Shown here piece by piece: positions 8,820 through 15,773 of a stretch of 24,302 nt of DNA. Source of the stretch: CAZEVY01 sp964515555 (GTDB lineage: Bacteria; Acidobacteriota; Terriglobia; Bryobacterales; Bryobacteraceae). The notes under the pieces were generated by a model, which was not told the DNA's origin, searched no databases, and saw nothing but the letters and a program-made list of their open reading frames with translations. Location: assembly GCA_964515555.1 (NCBI GenBank), contig CAZEVY010000082.1, positions 1 through 24,302 of the forward strand, given 5' to 3'. A program made the position numbers and the translations under genes. How positions within the stretch are numbered: the first letter of the stretch is position 1; each line of letters starts with the position of its first letter.

Positions 8820-9265
8820 ATCGTTCAAGACGGCGTTCGTTTTAGATGCGGGGAGGTATTCCTGCAATCAAGGCTGCGGAACGTCCCGGGCGAGGTTCGA
8901 GTCGGTTCTCAGCAAGCACCCGACGCCTCCCGGAAGCTCGCACACCCGCCGCAGGTGGTGGAGGGTTAGTTTACAAGTCCAAGAAAAACAAAAAGGAACA
9001 AAACTCTGGCGCGACTCGTACGTCTATTGAAGAGGAGGGAAGAACGTCTCCGCGCAGGCACCCTTTCCCCAACCATCCAACCTTGCGCGGAGACGCCCTC
9101 AGTTACAGAATCGCTATATAGTAACCCAATCCCTCCGGAAAAGCCACGTTCATTTTCGTTACATGTGCGTGTTTGTCTTAACCAGGCATAGCACCTCATT
9201 AGAGTGGGTCTCTCCAATGGCCCTTTGGTCGAGCCTTCGCGGCATGGTTCCCGTTTATACTGGTG
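8820..9265. other. Divergent intergenic region
   Basis: About 446 bases without a convincing gene separate the leftward kinase pseudogene from the rightward heme operon. It contains an A-rich patch (about 8970-9003), a long inverted repeat (9045-9095) and a TATATA at 9115-9120. A TATACT at 9256-9261 sits just before the first start codons of the CcsA-like gene. No well-spaced -35 box accompanies either candidate -10, so promoters are only suspected. Short open frames here have no recognisable product. Confidence 0.5.
9045..9095. repeat. 12-bp inverted repeat (long hairpin)
   Basis: Bases 9045-9056 (CGTCTCCGCGCA) are the exact reverse complement of 9084-9095, with a 27-base pyrimidine-rich loop. 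No T tract follows on either strand, so it is not a standard intrinsic terminator. It could be a 5' leader structure of the heme operon or a protein-binding palindrome; the sequence does not decide. Confidence 0.6.
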
Positions 9266-10090
9266 ATGCCGATGCACGACATGGGCGTTTTCTGGCTCCG
9301 CGCCGCCGTCGCGTTGTACGCGATCGGACTTCTTCAGGCGATTCTCACCATCCTTCGCCGCCGGACCGGGATGTTCCACGTGGCATTGGGGACGTTTTCC
9401 GTCGCCACGATCCTTCACATGGTCTCGCTGGTCGAAGCCTGGGTCTCGGCCGGCCACCTGCCGGCCGACAACTTCTTCCAGTCGGTTTCCATCTGCGCGT
9501 TTCTCATCGCCAACGTTTTCCTGTTCGTGTACTGGCGGTACCAGTTCGAGAGCCTGGGAGTTTTTCTGTTCCCGCTGGTCTTTCTGATGGCGCTGGTGGG
9601 CGCGATGGAAGCGCCGGTGGCGTCCTGGCAAAGCGCAGGCATCCGCGACGCCTGGCTGAAGACGCACGTGCTGCTGGTGCTCTCCGGCTACGCGGCCGTG
9701 CTGCTCACGGCGGCGGCGTCCATCTTCTATCTCATTCAGGAACGCCAGATCAAGCGCAAGAGCGCGCGCCGATTCTTCGACCGCCTGCCGCCGCTCGGCA
9801 CCCTCGATAACCTCATCACGCAGTCGATGGGCGTCGGCTTCGTGCTGATCACCCTGGCGGTGGTGGCCGGCAGCACCTGGGCGTTCATCGAGTCGGGCAC
9901 CCGCTGGATCGCCGAGGCGAAGATCGCCATTTCGCTGGCGACCTGGGCGATCTACCTGGTCATGATCTTTCTGCGCACCTCGGCCGGATGGCGTGGGCGC
10001 AAGGCGGCGCTGCTCGCCATCACGGTGCTGGGCTGCTTCGTGGTGACCTGGGCGGCGCACATCGGGCTGCGCCCGGTCCTGGCGCAATGA
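9266..10090 (+). CDS. CcsA/HemX-like cytochrome c assembly membrane protein
   Basis: This integral membrane protein of about 274 residues has roughly eight hydrophobic segments and belongs to the cytochrome c assembly (CcsA/HemX) family. His residues (ATILHMVSL, LKTHVLL, AAHIGLRP) lie in or next to membrane segments, as in heme-handling members. The tryptophan-rich WWD signature expected of true CcsA (WxWDPKE) is replaced by RWIAEAK in the equivalent stretch. It is therefore closer to HemX, which sits beside hemA in other bacteria and influences glutamyl-tRNA reductase levels. The start is uncertain among GTG 9263 and ATG 9266, 9272 and 9281. The stop overlaps the hemA start (ATGA), so the two are translationally coupled. 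Family is confident; exact role is not. Confidence 0.8.
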   Translation: MPMHDMGVFWLRAAVALYAIGLLQAILTILRRRTGMFHVALGTFSVATILHMVSLVEAWVSAGHLPADNFFQSVSICAFLIANVFLFVYWRYQFESLGVFLFPLVFLMALVGAMEAPVASWQSAGIRDAWLKTHVLLVLSGYAAVLLTAAASIFYLIQERQIKRKSARRFFDRLPPLGTLDNLITQSMGVGFVLITLAVVAGSTWAFIESGTRWIAEAKIAISLATWAIYLVMIFLRTSAGWRGRKAALLAITVLGCFVVTWAAHIGLRPVLAQ

Positions 10091-11352
10091 AGTTCTCGAT
10101 CACAGGACTCAATCACCGCACCGCCCCCGTCGAAATCCGCGAGCGGCTGGCGTTCCCGGAGGACTCGCTTGCCCCGGCGCTGGGCGCGCTGCGCCACGCC
10201 GCGCACCTTGACGAGGCGGTCATCGTCTCGACGTGCAATCGCGTCGAGATCGCCGCCTGCGCCGGCGACGGCGCCGACGTGCAGCCCGCCGTCGAGGACT
10301 TTCTCGCCGGTTCGCGCGGCGTCGAGCGCGGCTGGCTGCAGCCTCATCTTTACCACTACGAGGACCGCGACGCCGTGCGCCACCTGTTCCGCGTGGCCGC
10401 CAGCCTGGACTCGATGGTCGTCGGCGAGCCCCAGATTCTCGGCCAGCTGAAGGCCGCCTGGACGCTGGCGCACGACTCCGGCGCCTCGGCCGGCTTCCTC
10501 GACCACCTCTTCTCGCGCGCCTTCAACGTCGCCAAGCGCGTGCGCTCGGAGACGGAAATCGGACACAGCGCCGTCTCGGTCAGCTACGCGGCCGTGGAGC
10601 TGGCGCGCCAGATCTTCGGATCGCTGGCGGGCCGAAAGGTGATCCTGGTCGGAGCCGGGAAGATGAGCGAGCTGGCCGCGCGCCACCTGAAGCGGTCCGG
10701 CTGCGGCGAGATTCTGGTCGCCAACCGCACCCGCGAGCGCGCCGCGGAGATGGCCACCCTGTTCGACGGCCGCATCGTTGAGTATGCGCGCTTCGCCGAT
10801 TCGCTCGGCGAGGTCGATATCCTCATCGCCTCCAGCGGGGCGCCCCACTTCATCCTCACGCGGGAGGAGATGCGGCGCGTCCTGCACGCGCGCCGCAATC
10901 GCCCGATGTTTCTGATCGATATCGCCGTGCCGCGCAACATCGAGCCCGCGGTCAACGAGCTCGACAACGCCTTCCTCTACGACATCGACGACCTTCAGCG
11001 GGTGGTCGAGTCGAACCGCGCCGGACGCCGCAAGGAGGCCGAGGAGGCCGAGGCCATCGTCGAGGAGGAGGTCGAGCGCATGATGGCGCGCCTGAGCGCG
11101 CGCGAAGTCACGCCGACCATCGTCAGTCTCCAGCAGCAACTCGAAGGTCTCCGGCAGGCCGAGCTGGAGCGCGTGCGCGGAAAGCTCGGCGCGCTGACAC
11201 CGGAGCAGGAGGAAGCCGTCGAGGCGCTGACGCGCGGCCTCATCAACAAGATCGCGCACGGGCCGATCACCGAGTTGCGGCGTCACGCGCAGCAGCCCAA
11301 CGGCTTCCCGGCGATCGATCTCATCCGCCGCGTCTTCCGGCTGGAGAAATAG
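10087..11352 (+). CDS. hemA: Glutamyl-tRNA reductase
   Basis: This 421-residue enzyme reduces glutamyl-tRNA(Glu) with NADPH to glutamate-1-semialdehyde, the first committed step of the C5 tetrapyrrole pathway. The N-terminal catalytic domain opens with GLNHRTAPVEIRERLAF. It has the nucleophilic C50 in STCNRVE and the signature HLFRVAASLDSMVVGEPQIL. A Rossmann NADPH domain follows (ILVGAGKMSELAARHL, about residues 180-200). The C-terminal dimerisation helices end in KIAHGPITELRRHA. The length is normal for the family. The start overlaps the CcsA-like stop and hemC begins 3 bases after the stop, so this is a single operon. Confidence 0.97.
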   Translation: MKFSITGLNHRTAPVEIRERLAFPEDSLAPALGALRHAAHLDEAVIVSTCNRVEIAACAGDGADVQPAVEDFLAGSRGVERGWLQPHLYHYEDRDAVRHLFRVAASLDSMVVGEPQILGQLKAAWTLAHDSGASAGFLDHLFSRAFNVAKRVRSETEIGHSAVSVSYAAVELARQIFGSLAGRKVILVGAGKMSELAARHLKRSGCGEILVANRTRERAAEMATLFDGRIVEYARFADSLGEVDILIASSGAPHFILTREEMRRVLHARRNRPMFLIDIAVPRNIEPAVNELDNAFLYDIDDLQRVVESNRAGRRKEAEEAEAIVEEEVERMMARLSAREVTPTIVSLQQQLEGLRQAELERVRGKLGALTPEQEEAVEALTRGLINKIAHGPITELRRHAQQPNGFPAIDLIRRVFRLEK

Positions 11353-11355
11353 CGG

Positions 11356-12249
11356 GTGCTCAGGATCGGATCGCGCGGATCGCCCCTAGCGCTGTGGCAG
11401 GCGCGCTGGACCGCCGATCGCCTCGGCGAGCTCGGCCACGAGTGCCGCATCGAGATCATCCGGACGACCGGCGATAAGATCACCGGCGTGGCGCTCTCGA
11501 AGGTCGGTGGCAAGGGCCTGTTCACCAAGGAGATCGAGGAGGCGCTGCTTGCGGGCGCAATCGACCTCGCGGTGCACAGCATGAAAGACGTGCCGACCGA
11601 ACTGCCGGCCGGCCTGGTCATCGCCGCCGTGCCGGTCCGCGAAGACCCGCGCGATGCGCTGGCCGGACGCCGGTTGGCCGATCTCGCCCAGGGCGCGCGC
11701 GTCGGGACCAGTTCCCTGCGGCGCGCCGCGCAGTTGCTCGCGATCCGGCCGGACCTGGTGGTGGAGCCGGTGCGCGGCAACGTCGACACGCGGTTGCGGA
11801 AGCTCGACGAAGGCGCTTACGACGCCATCGTGCTGGCGTCGGCGGGTCTGCGGCGGTTGGATCTCGCCTCGCGCATCGCCGAGTCGCTGGCGCCCGAGAC
11901 GATGTGTCCCGCCGCCGGGCAGGGAGCGCTCGCCATCGAGACACGGGCGGAGACCGCGGATGCGGTTGAGGCGCTCGATCATCCGGAGACACGCGCCGCG
12001 GTGACCGCCGAGCGCGCGGTGCTGCGCGGCCTCGGCGGCGGCTGCCAGGTGCCCATCGGAGCGCACGCGCGCGTGAGCGGCCCGTCGCTCGCGATCGACG
12101 CGGTGGTGGTCTCGCCCGACGGACGGGCGCTGGTGCGGAAGCGGCGGGCGGGCCCGGCGCGCGACGCGGAGCGAATCGGCGCCGAGCTGGCGGAGGAGCT
12201 TCTGGCGGCGGGCGCCGACGAGATTCTCTCTGCGGTGTACGGCGCATGA
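11356..12249 (+). CDS. hemC: Hydroxymethylbilane synthase (porphobilinogen deaminase)
   Basis: This 297-residue enzyme polymerises four porphobilinogen units into hydroxymethylbilane. It shows the N-terminal RIGSRGSPLALWQ, the catalytic-Asp region HSMKDVPTELP (D78) and the substrate-binding GTSSLRR. The cofactor-attachment cysteine C230 lies in LGGGCQVPIGAHA, where the dipyrromethane is bound. It starts with GTG, 3 bases after hemA. The enzyme is cytoplasmic, and its product goes to the HemD domain of the next gene. Confidence 0.97.
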   Translation: MLRIGSRGSPLALWQARWTADRLGELGHECRIEIIRTTGDKITGVALSKVGGKGLFTKEIEEALLAGAIDLAVHSMKDVPTELPAGLVIAAVPVREDPRDALAGRRLADLAQGARVGTSSLRRAAQLLAIRPDLVVEPVRGNVDTRLRKLDEGAYDAIVLASAGLRRLDLASRIAESLAPETMCPAAGQGALAIETRAETADAVEALDHPETRAAVTAERAVLRGLGGGCQVPIGAHARVSGPSLAIDAVVVSPDGRALVRKRRAGPARDAERIGAELAEELLAAGADEILSAVYGA

Positions 12250-12268
12250 GCGGCGATGGTGCCGGCGC

Positions 12269-13759
12269 ATGAGTAAGGTCTACCTGGTCGGCGCCGGACC
12301 CGGCGATCCCGACCTCATCACCATCAAGGGCCGCCGAGCCTTGGAGCGCGCCGCGGCGGTTCTCTACGACCACCTCGCCAGCGAAGCGCTGCTCGATCTC
12401 GCGCCGCCCGCCGCCGAGCGCATCTACGTCGGCAAGAAGAAGTCCGAACACGCCTTCACGCAGGAGGAGATCTGCGGCATGATGATCGAGCGCGCGCGGC
12501 GCGGCCTGGCGGTCGTGCGGCTCAAGGGCGGCGACCCGTTCATCTTCGGGCGCGGCGGCGAGGAGGCCGAAGCCCTGGCCGCGGCCGGCGTCGATTTCGA
12601 GGTGGTCCCCGGCGTCACCGCGCCACTCGGCATCGCGGCGTATTGCGGCGTGCCGCTTACGCACCGCGAGCACACCAGCGTCGTCACCTTCGTCACCGGA
12701 CACGACCCCTCCGCCATCGACTGGGCTCGCGTGGGGCACGCCGAAACGCTGGTCGTCTTCATGGGTCTGACGACCTTTCCGGAAATCGCGCGACGGTTGA
12801 TCGATGCCGGGCGCGCGTCGGCGACTCCGGCGATCGCCGTGCGATGGGCCACTCGCCCCGAACAGGAGGTCGTGCGCGGTACGCTCGGAGATCTCCCGGA
12901 GAGAATCGCCGCCGCCGGGCTGCGGCCGCCGGCGACCGTCATCGTCGGCGATGTCGCGGCGCTCGGCGGCCGGCTGGGCTGGTTCGAGCGCCTGCCGCTC
13001 GCCGGACGCCGCATCGTCGTCACGCGCGCGCCGGGCCAGGCTGCGGCGCTCTCGTCGATGCTCCGCGAGCTGGGCGCGTCGCCGGTCGAGCTTCCGGCCA
13101 TCGAAATCCGCCCCGCGCGCGACTATGCGCCGCTCGACGGGGCCATCGCGCGCCTCGCCGATTACGACTGGCTGATCTTCACCAGCGCCAACGGCGTGCG
13201 GTTCTTTCTCGAGCGGCTCGACTCCTCGCGCGCCGACCTCCGCGGCCTGCGCGCGAAGATCGCCGCCATCGGCCCGGCGACGCGCGCCGCCGTCGAGCGC
13301 CTGCACCTTAAGGTGGACCTGGCGCCCGCCGAGTACGTCGCCGAAAGCTTGGTGCGCGCTTTCGCCACGCACGATCTCGCCGGCGCACGCATGCTACTGC
13401 CTCGCGCCGCCGAGGCCCGCGACGTGATCCCGCGCGAGCTGGCCGCGCGCGGCGCCCGCGTCGACGTCGTGGAGGCCTATCGCACCGAGGCCCCGGAGTT
13501 CTTCGCCGCCATGGCCCGCGAGGCGTTTTCGAAACCGCCCGACTGGGTCACCTTCACAAGCGGATCGACTGTGAAGAACTTCGTCGCCGGGGCCGGGCGG
13601 GACGCGCTGAAAGGCGTTCGGGTGGCCTCGATCGGGCCGGTCACCAGCGATGTACTGGCGCGCCACGGTCTGGCGGTCGATGCCGAGGCCAGGGCGTACA
13701 CGACAGAAGGGCTGGTTGCCGCGATAATGGAATACGAGGAGCGAGCGAAAGCGAAATGA
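12269..13759 (+). CDS. cobA/hemD: Uroporphyrinogen-III methyltransferase / synthase fusion
   Basis: This 496-residue bifunctional protein has an N-terminal SAM-dependent uroporphyrinogen-III C-methyltransferase (about 1-240). Its motifs are VYLVGAGPGDPDLITIKG, VVRLKGGDPFIFGRGGEE, VPGVTA and YCGVPLTHR. The C-terminal uroporphyrinogen-III synthase domain (about 247-490) has RRIVVTRAPGQA, FTSANGVRFF and VTFTSGSTVKNF. HemD closes hydroxymethylbilane to uroporphyrinogen III, and CobA methylates part of it to precorrin-2 for siroheme or B12. The fusion is known in several phyla. No hemB or hemE is visible; instead the stop overlaps the next ATG (ATGA), coupling it to an exported redox gene. The last codons of this gene are repeated at 14337-14377. 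Confidence 0.96.
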   Translation: MSKVYLVGAGPGDPDLITIKGRRALERAAAVLYDHLASEALLDLAPPAAERIYVGKKKSEHAFTQEEICGMMIERARRGLAVVRLKGGDPFIFGRGGEEAEALAAAGVDFEVVPGVTAPLGIAAYCGVPLTHREHTSVVTFVTGHDPSAIDWARVGHAETLVVFMGLTTFPEIARRLIDAGRASATPAIAVRWATRPEQEVVRGTLGDLPERIAAAGLRPPATVIVGDVAALGGRLGWFERLPLAGRRIVVTRAPGQAAALSSMLRELGASPVELPAIEIRPARDYAPLDGAIARLADYDWLIFTSANGVRFFLERLDSSRADLRGLRAKIAAIGPATRAAVERLHLKVDLAPAEYVAESLVRAFATHDLAGARMLLPRAAEARDVIPRELAARGARVDVVEAYRTEAPEFFAAMAREAFSKPPDWVTFTSGSTVKNFVAGAGRDALKGVRVASIGPVTSDVLARHGLAVDAEARAYTTEGLVAAIMEYEERAKAK

Positions 13760-14319
13760 CCAGACGAGAACTGACGAGAGGCGCCATCGGCGCATTGGGA
13801 CTGGGCGGGGCCGCGTTGGCGCAGGGTCCGATTCCGAGGCCGTCGCCCGAGTACACGTTTCCCCTTGCCGACGGTAAGAAGGTGTCGCTCAGCCAATACC
13901 GCGGGAAGGTGGTGGCGCTGACGTTCCTCTCCTCCACTTGACCGCACTGCCAAACACTCACTCAGGTCCTGAGTGGCATACAGAATCAGGTGGGTCCGAA
14001 GGGCGGGCAGATCCTCGGCGTACTTTTCAATGAGCAGGCGGCGCTCCTGTTGCCGGAATTCCTGCGAAAGTACCGGCCGTCTTTCCCGGTGGGTCACGCC
14101 TCGCCCGCCGAGGTCTACGGTTATCTCGGGCTGACCTTCATGCGGCAATGGTACGTGCCGATGATGGCCTTCATCGACCGCAAGGGCGCGATTCGGGCGC
14201 AATTCACGGGGACGGACGCGTTCTTCAAGGCGAACGAAGAAGCGAACGTGCGCGGCATGATCGAGTCGCTGCTGAAGGAAACGGGAGTCGCGGGCGGGGC
14301 GTCGAAGAAGAAGAAGTAG
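13756..14319 (+). CDS. Tat-exported thioredoxin-fold selenoprotein (UPHC)
   Basis: The frame is 187 residues if the TGA at 13939-13941 is read as selenocysteine U62. It starts MTRRELTRGAIGALG, a twin-arginine signal peptide ending near ALA-Q23, so the mature protein is expected in the periplasm. The active site is SST-U62-P-H-C65, with the thioredoxin-fold cis-Pro motif at P135 (WYVPMMAFIDRKG). The neighbour 14378-14953 aligns without gaps to about residue 173 and has C62 where this gene has TGA. The sequence after the TGA stays fully conserved in the same frame, and a SECIS-like hairpin follows. UPHC corresponds to the CPHC of DsbA-type oxidoreductases. It is likely a thiol-disulfide oxidoreductase or reductant; its substrate is unknown. 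The gene is translationally coupled to cobA/hemD. The alternative is a nonsense-mutated pseudogene, which the hairpin and conservation argue against. Confidence 0.85.
13939..13976 (+). promoter_or_regulatory. Bacterial SECIS-like hairpin after UGA
   Basis: After TGA (13939-13941) comes a 16-base spacer, then a stem: CACTCAG (13959-13965) pairs perfectly with CTGAGTG (13969-13975), extended by a U-G pair 13958/13976. The apex reads G-GTC. The GGTC (13965-13968) begins 23 bases after the TGA. The E. coli fdhF SECIS also has a GGUC apex a short distance after its UGA. The Cys paralog has no such hairpin at the matching place (codons for T-P-K-L-S-R instead of T-Q-V-L-S-G). Confidence 0.8.
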
Positions 14320-14377
14320 ATGGCTGTCGCGCCGGAGTTGTTGCGATAATGGCATCGAAGGAGCAACCGCAATCGAG

Positions 14378-14953
14378 ATGACCAGACGAGAGCTGACTCG
14401 CGGCGCCATCGGCGCACTGGGGCTGGGCGGCGCCGCCCTGGCGCAGGGGCCGATTCCGCGTCCCTCGCCGGAGTTCACGATCACGCTCGGCGACGGTAAA
14501 AAGATGTCGCTCAGTCAGCACCGCGGGAAAGTGGTCGCGGTGGCGTTTCTCTCCTCGACGTGCGGCCACTGCCAGGAGCTGACGCCCAAGCTCAGCCGCA
14601 TTCACGCGCAGATGGCGACGCGCGGCGCGATGGTGATGGGCGCGCTCTTCAATGAGAATGCGCCCTTGCTGATGGCGGAGTTCGCGCGTAAGTACGGACC
14701 GTCGTTTCCCTTGGGCCACGCGTCGCCCAACGATGTCTACGGATACCTGCAGCTCACCTTCATGCGCCAGTGGTACGTGCCGATGATGGCCTTCGTCGAC
14801 CGCAAGGGCGTGATTCGCGGCCAATACACCGGCAGCGACCCGTTCTTCAAGGGCAACGAAGAGGCCAACGTACGCGGCATGATCGAATCGCTTCTCAAGG
14901 ATGGCGCCGCCGTCCCCGGCAAGGGCGCCGCGGCGTCGAAGAAGCAGTCCTGA
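14378..14953 (+). CDS. Tat-exported thioredoxin-fold protein, Cys paralog (CGHC)
   Basis: This 191-residue paralog of the preceding selenoprotein has the same Tat signal (TRRELTRGAIGALG, cleavage near ALA-Q). The active site is STC62GHC65, the same CGHC motif as protein disulfide isomerase, with cis-Pro P135 in WYVPMMAFVDRKG. The C-terminal tail is longer and rich in Ala, Gly and Lys. It is probably periplasmic and redox-active, with a different potential from the UPHC copy. GGAG (about 14360) lies upstream in a leader derived from the duplicated hemD tail, although the spacing is long. It ends 3 bases before the convergent dehydrogenase, without a terminator. The substrate is unknown; TlpA/ResA-like reduction of apocytochrome thiols is one possibility suggested only by the heme context. 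Confidence 0.88.
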   Translation: MTRRELTRGAIGALGLGGAALAQGPIPRPSPEFTITLGDGKKMSLSQHRGKVVAVAFLSSTCGHCQELTPKLSRIHAQMATRGAMVMGALFNENAPLLMAEFARKYGPSFPLGHASPNDVYGYLQLTFMRQWYVPMMAFVDRKGVIRGQYTGSDPFFKGNEEANVRGMIESLLKDGAAVPGKGAAASKKQS

Positions 14954-14956
14954 GCG

Positions 14957-15664
14957 TCAAGATCCGCCATACATTGGAATCAGCGCTCCATTGACGCCGG
15001 AGGCGGCGTCGGAGGCCAGCCACACCAGCGTCGAGGCGATGCGCGAGGGCGGGACCCACTGCGCCGGGTCGGCCTTCGGCATGGCGGCGCGATTGGCGGG
15101 CGTGTCGATGGTCGACGGCAGCACGGCGTTGGCGGTGATACCCAGGGCGCGTACCTCGGCGGCGACGCTCCGAACGAGCGCGTGCAGCGCCGCCTTCGAC
15201 ACGTTGTAAGCCGCCGAATTCGCCGGCGCCGCCTCGCCCGCGCGCGACCCGACCGCGAGGATGCGCCCGCGGCGGGCTTCCATCATGGCCGGCAGCGCGG
15301 CGCGAATCGTGCGGAAGGCGGTGTGCAGATTGACGGCGAGCATCGCCTCCCAGGCCTCGTCAGTCGTCGAGGCGACCGTCTCGCCGCCCGCCCACCCTCC
15401 GACCAGGTGTACGAGCGCGTCGATCCGCCCGGCCGATTCCACGACGCGCGCCACCAGCGCGTCGGCCGCGCCGGATACCGAGAGGTCCGCCTCCAGGTAC
15501 TGAAGCCGGTCCGCGGTGCGCTGGTCGCGCCATGACCGCGCGGTCGCCGCCACGCGCGCCCCGGCCGCGAGGAACCCATTCGTCACCGCCACGCCCAGCC
15601 CGCCGCTGGCGCCGGTAATCAACACCACGCGGCCGCCAAGCGCACAGCGCGGGGCGCGCTCCAT
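14957..15664 (-). CDS. Short-chain dehydrogenase/reductase
   Basis: This is a classical SDR of about 235 residues with one Rossmann domain. It has the nucleotide-binding TGASGGLG near the N-terminus, HLVGGW in place of the usual NNAG strand, and the catalytic Ser (AVGSRAG) and YNVSK Tyr/Lys. The C-terminal SGVNGALIPMYGG is typical of the family. I chose ATG 15664 because it places MERAPRCALGGRVVLITG just before the fold. ATG 15727 is in frame and would add 21 residues without similarity; neither has a clear ribosome-binding site. It is likely NAD(P)H-dependent and cytoplasmic. The substrate cannot be told. The gene faces the thioredoxin pair tail to tail. Confidence 0.9.
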   Translation of the reverse strand: MERAPRCALGGRVVLITGASGGLGVAVTNGFLAAGARVAATARSWRDQRTADRLQYLEADLSVSGAADALVARVVESAGRIDALVHLVGGWAGGETVASTTDEAWEAMLAVNLHTAFRTIRAALPAMMEARRGRILAVGSRAGEAAPANSAAYNVSKAALHALVRSVAAEVRALGITANAVLPSTIDTPANRAAMPKADPAQWVPPSRIASTLVWLASDAASGVNGALIPMYGGS

Positions 15665-15773
15665 GCTGACAGTCGATGCTCGCGCCCCGCTGCGTTGTGC
15701 GCGAAGTTGACTGCTGAGATCGCCCATGAGGTACAGAATATGACAACCACCGCCGCGAGTATGATGTAGGGGC

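Larger units (their letters stand above)
13715..14953 (+). repeat. 622-bp tandem duplication (Sec and Cys copies)
   Basis: The duplication begins inside the 3' end of cobA/hemD. GTTGCCGCGATAATGG at 13715 recurs as GTTGTTGCGATAATGG at 14337, each exactly 41 bases before an ATGACCAGACGAGA start. The unit length is 622 bp (13756 to 14378). The stretch 14337-14377 is therefore a non-coding relic of the hemD tail that now serves as the second copy's leader. The copies have diverged throughout but keep the frame. Confidence 0.85.

Noticed and set aside
9256..9261. TATACT as the promoter -10 of the heme operon
   Set aside because: It lies within a few bases of the possible start codons and no -35 box at proper spacing is seen; kept only as a note in the intergenic entry.
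8966..10087. Long minus-strand open frame opposite the CcsA-like gene
   Set aside because: Low-complexity Arg/His/Gln-rich translation without motifs; the plus strand holds a clear membrane protein.
9952..13372. Long minus-strand open frames opposite hemA, hemC and cobA/hemD
   Set aside because: They mirror the codon bias of well-recognised plus-strand enzymes and have no similarity to known domains.
13756..13941. Reading 13756-13941 as a short complete gene of 61 codons and the rest as a separate gene starting near 13990
   Set aside because: The two parts align continuously with the 191-residue neighbour, and the break falls exactly on an active-site Cys codon; a selenocysteine codon explains this better.
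13939..13941. TGA reassigned to an ordinary amino acid throughout the genome
   Set aside because: Several genes here end at TGA in sensible places (CcsA-like, hemC, cobA/hemD, Cys paralog), so TGA is a stop in general.
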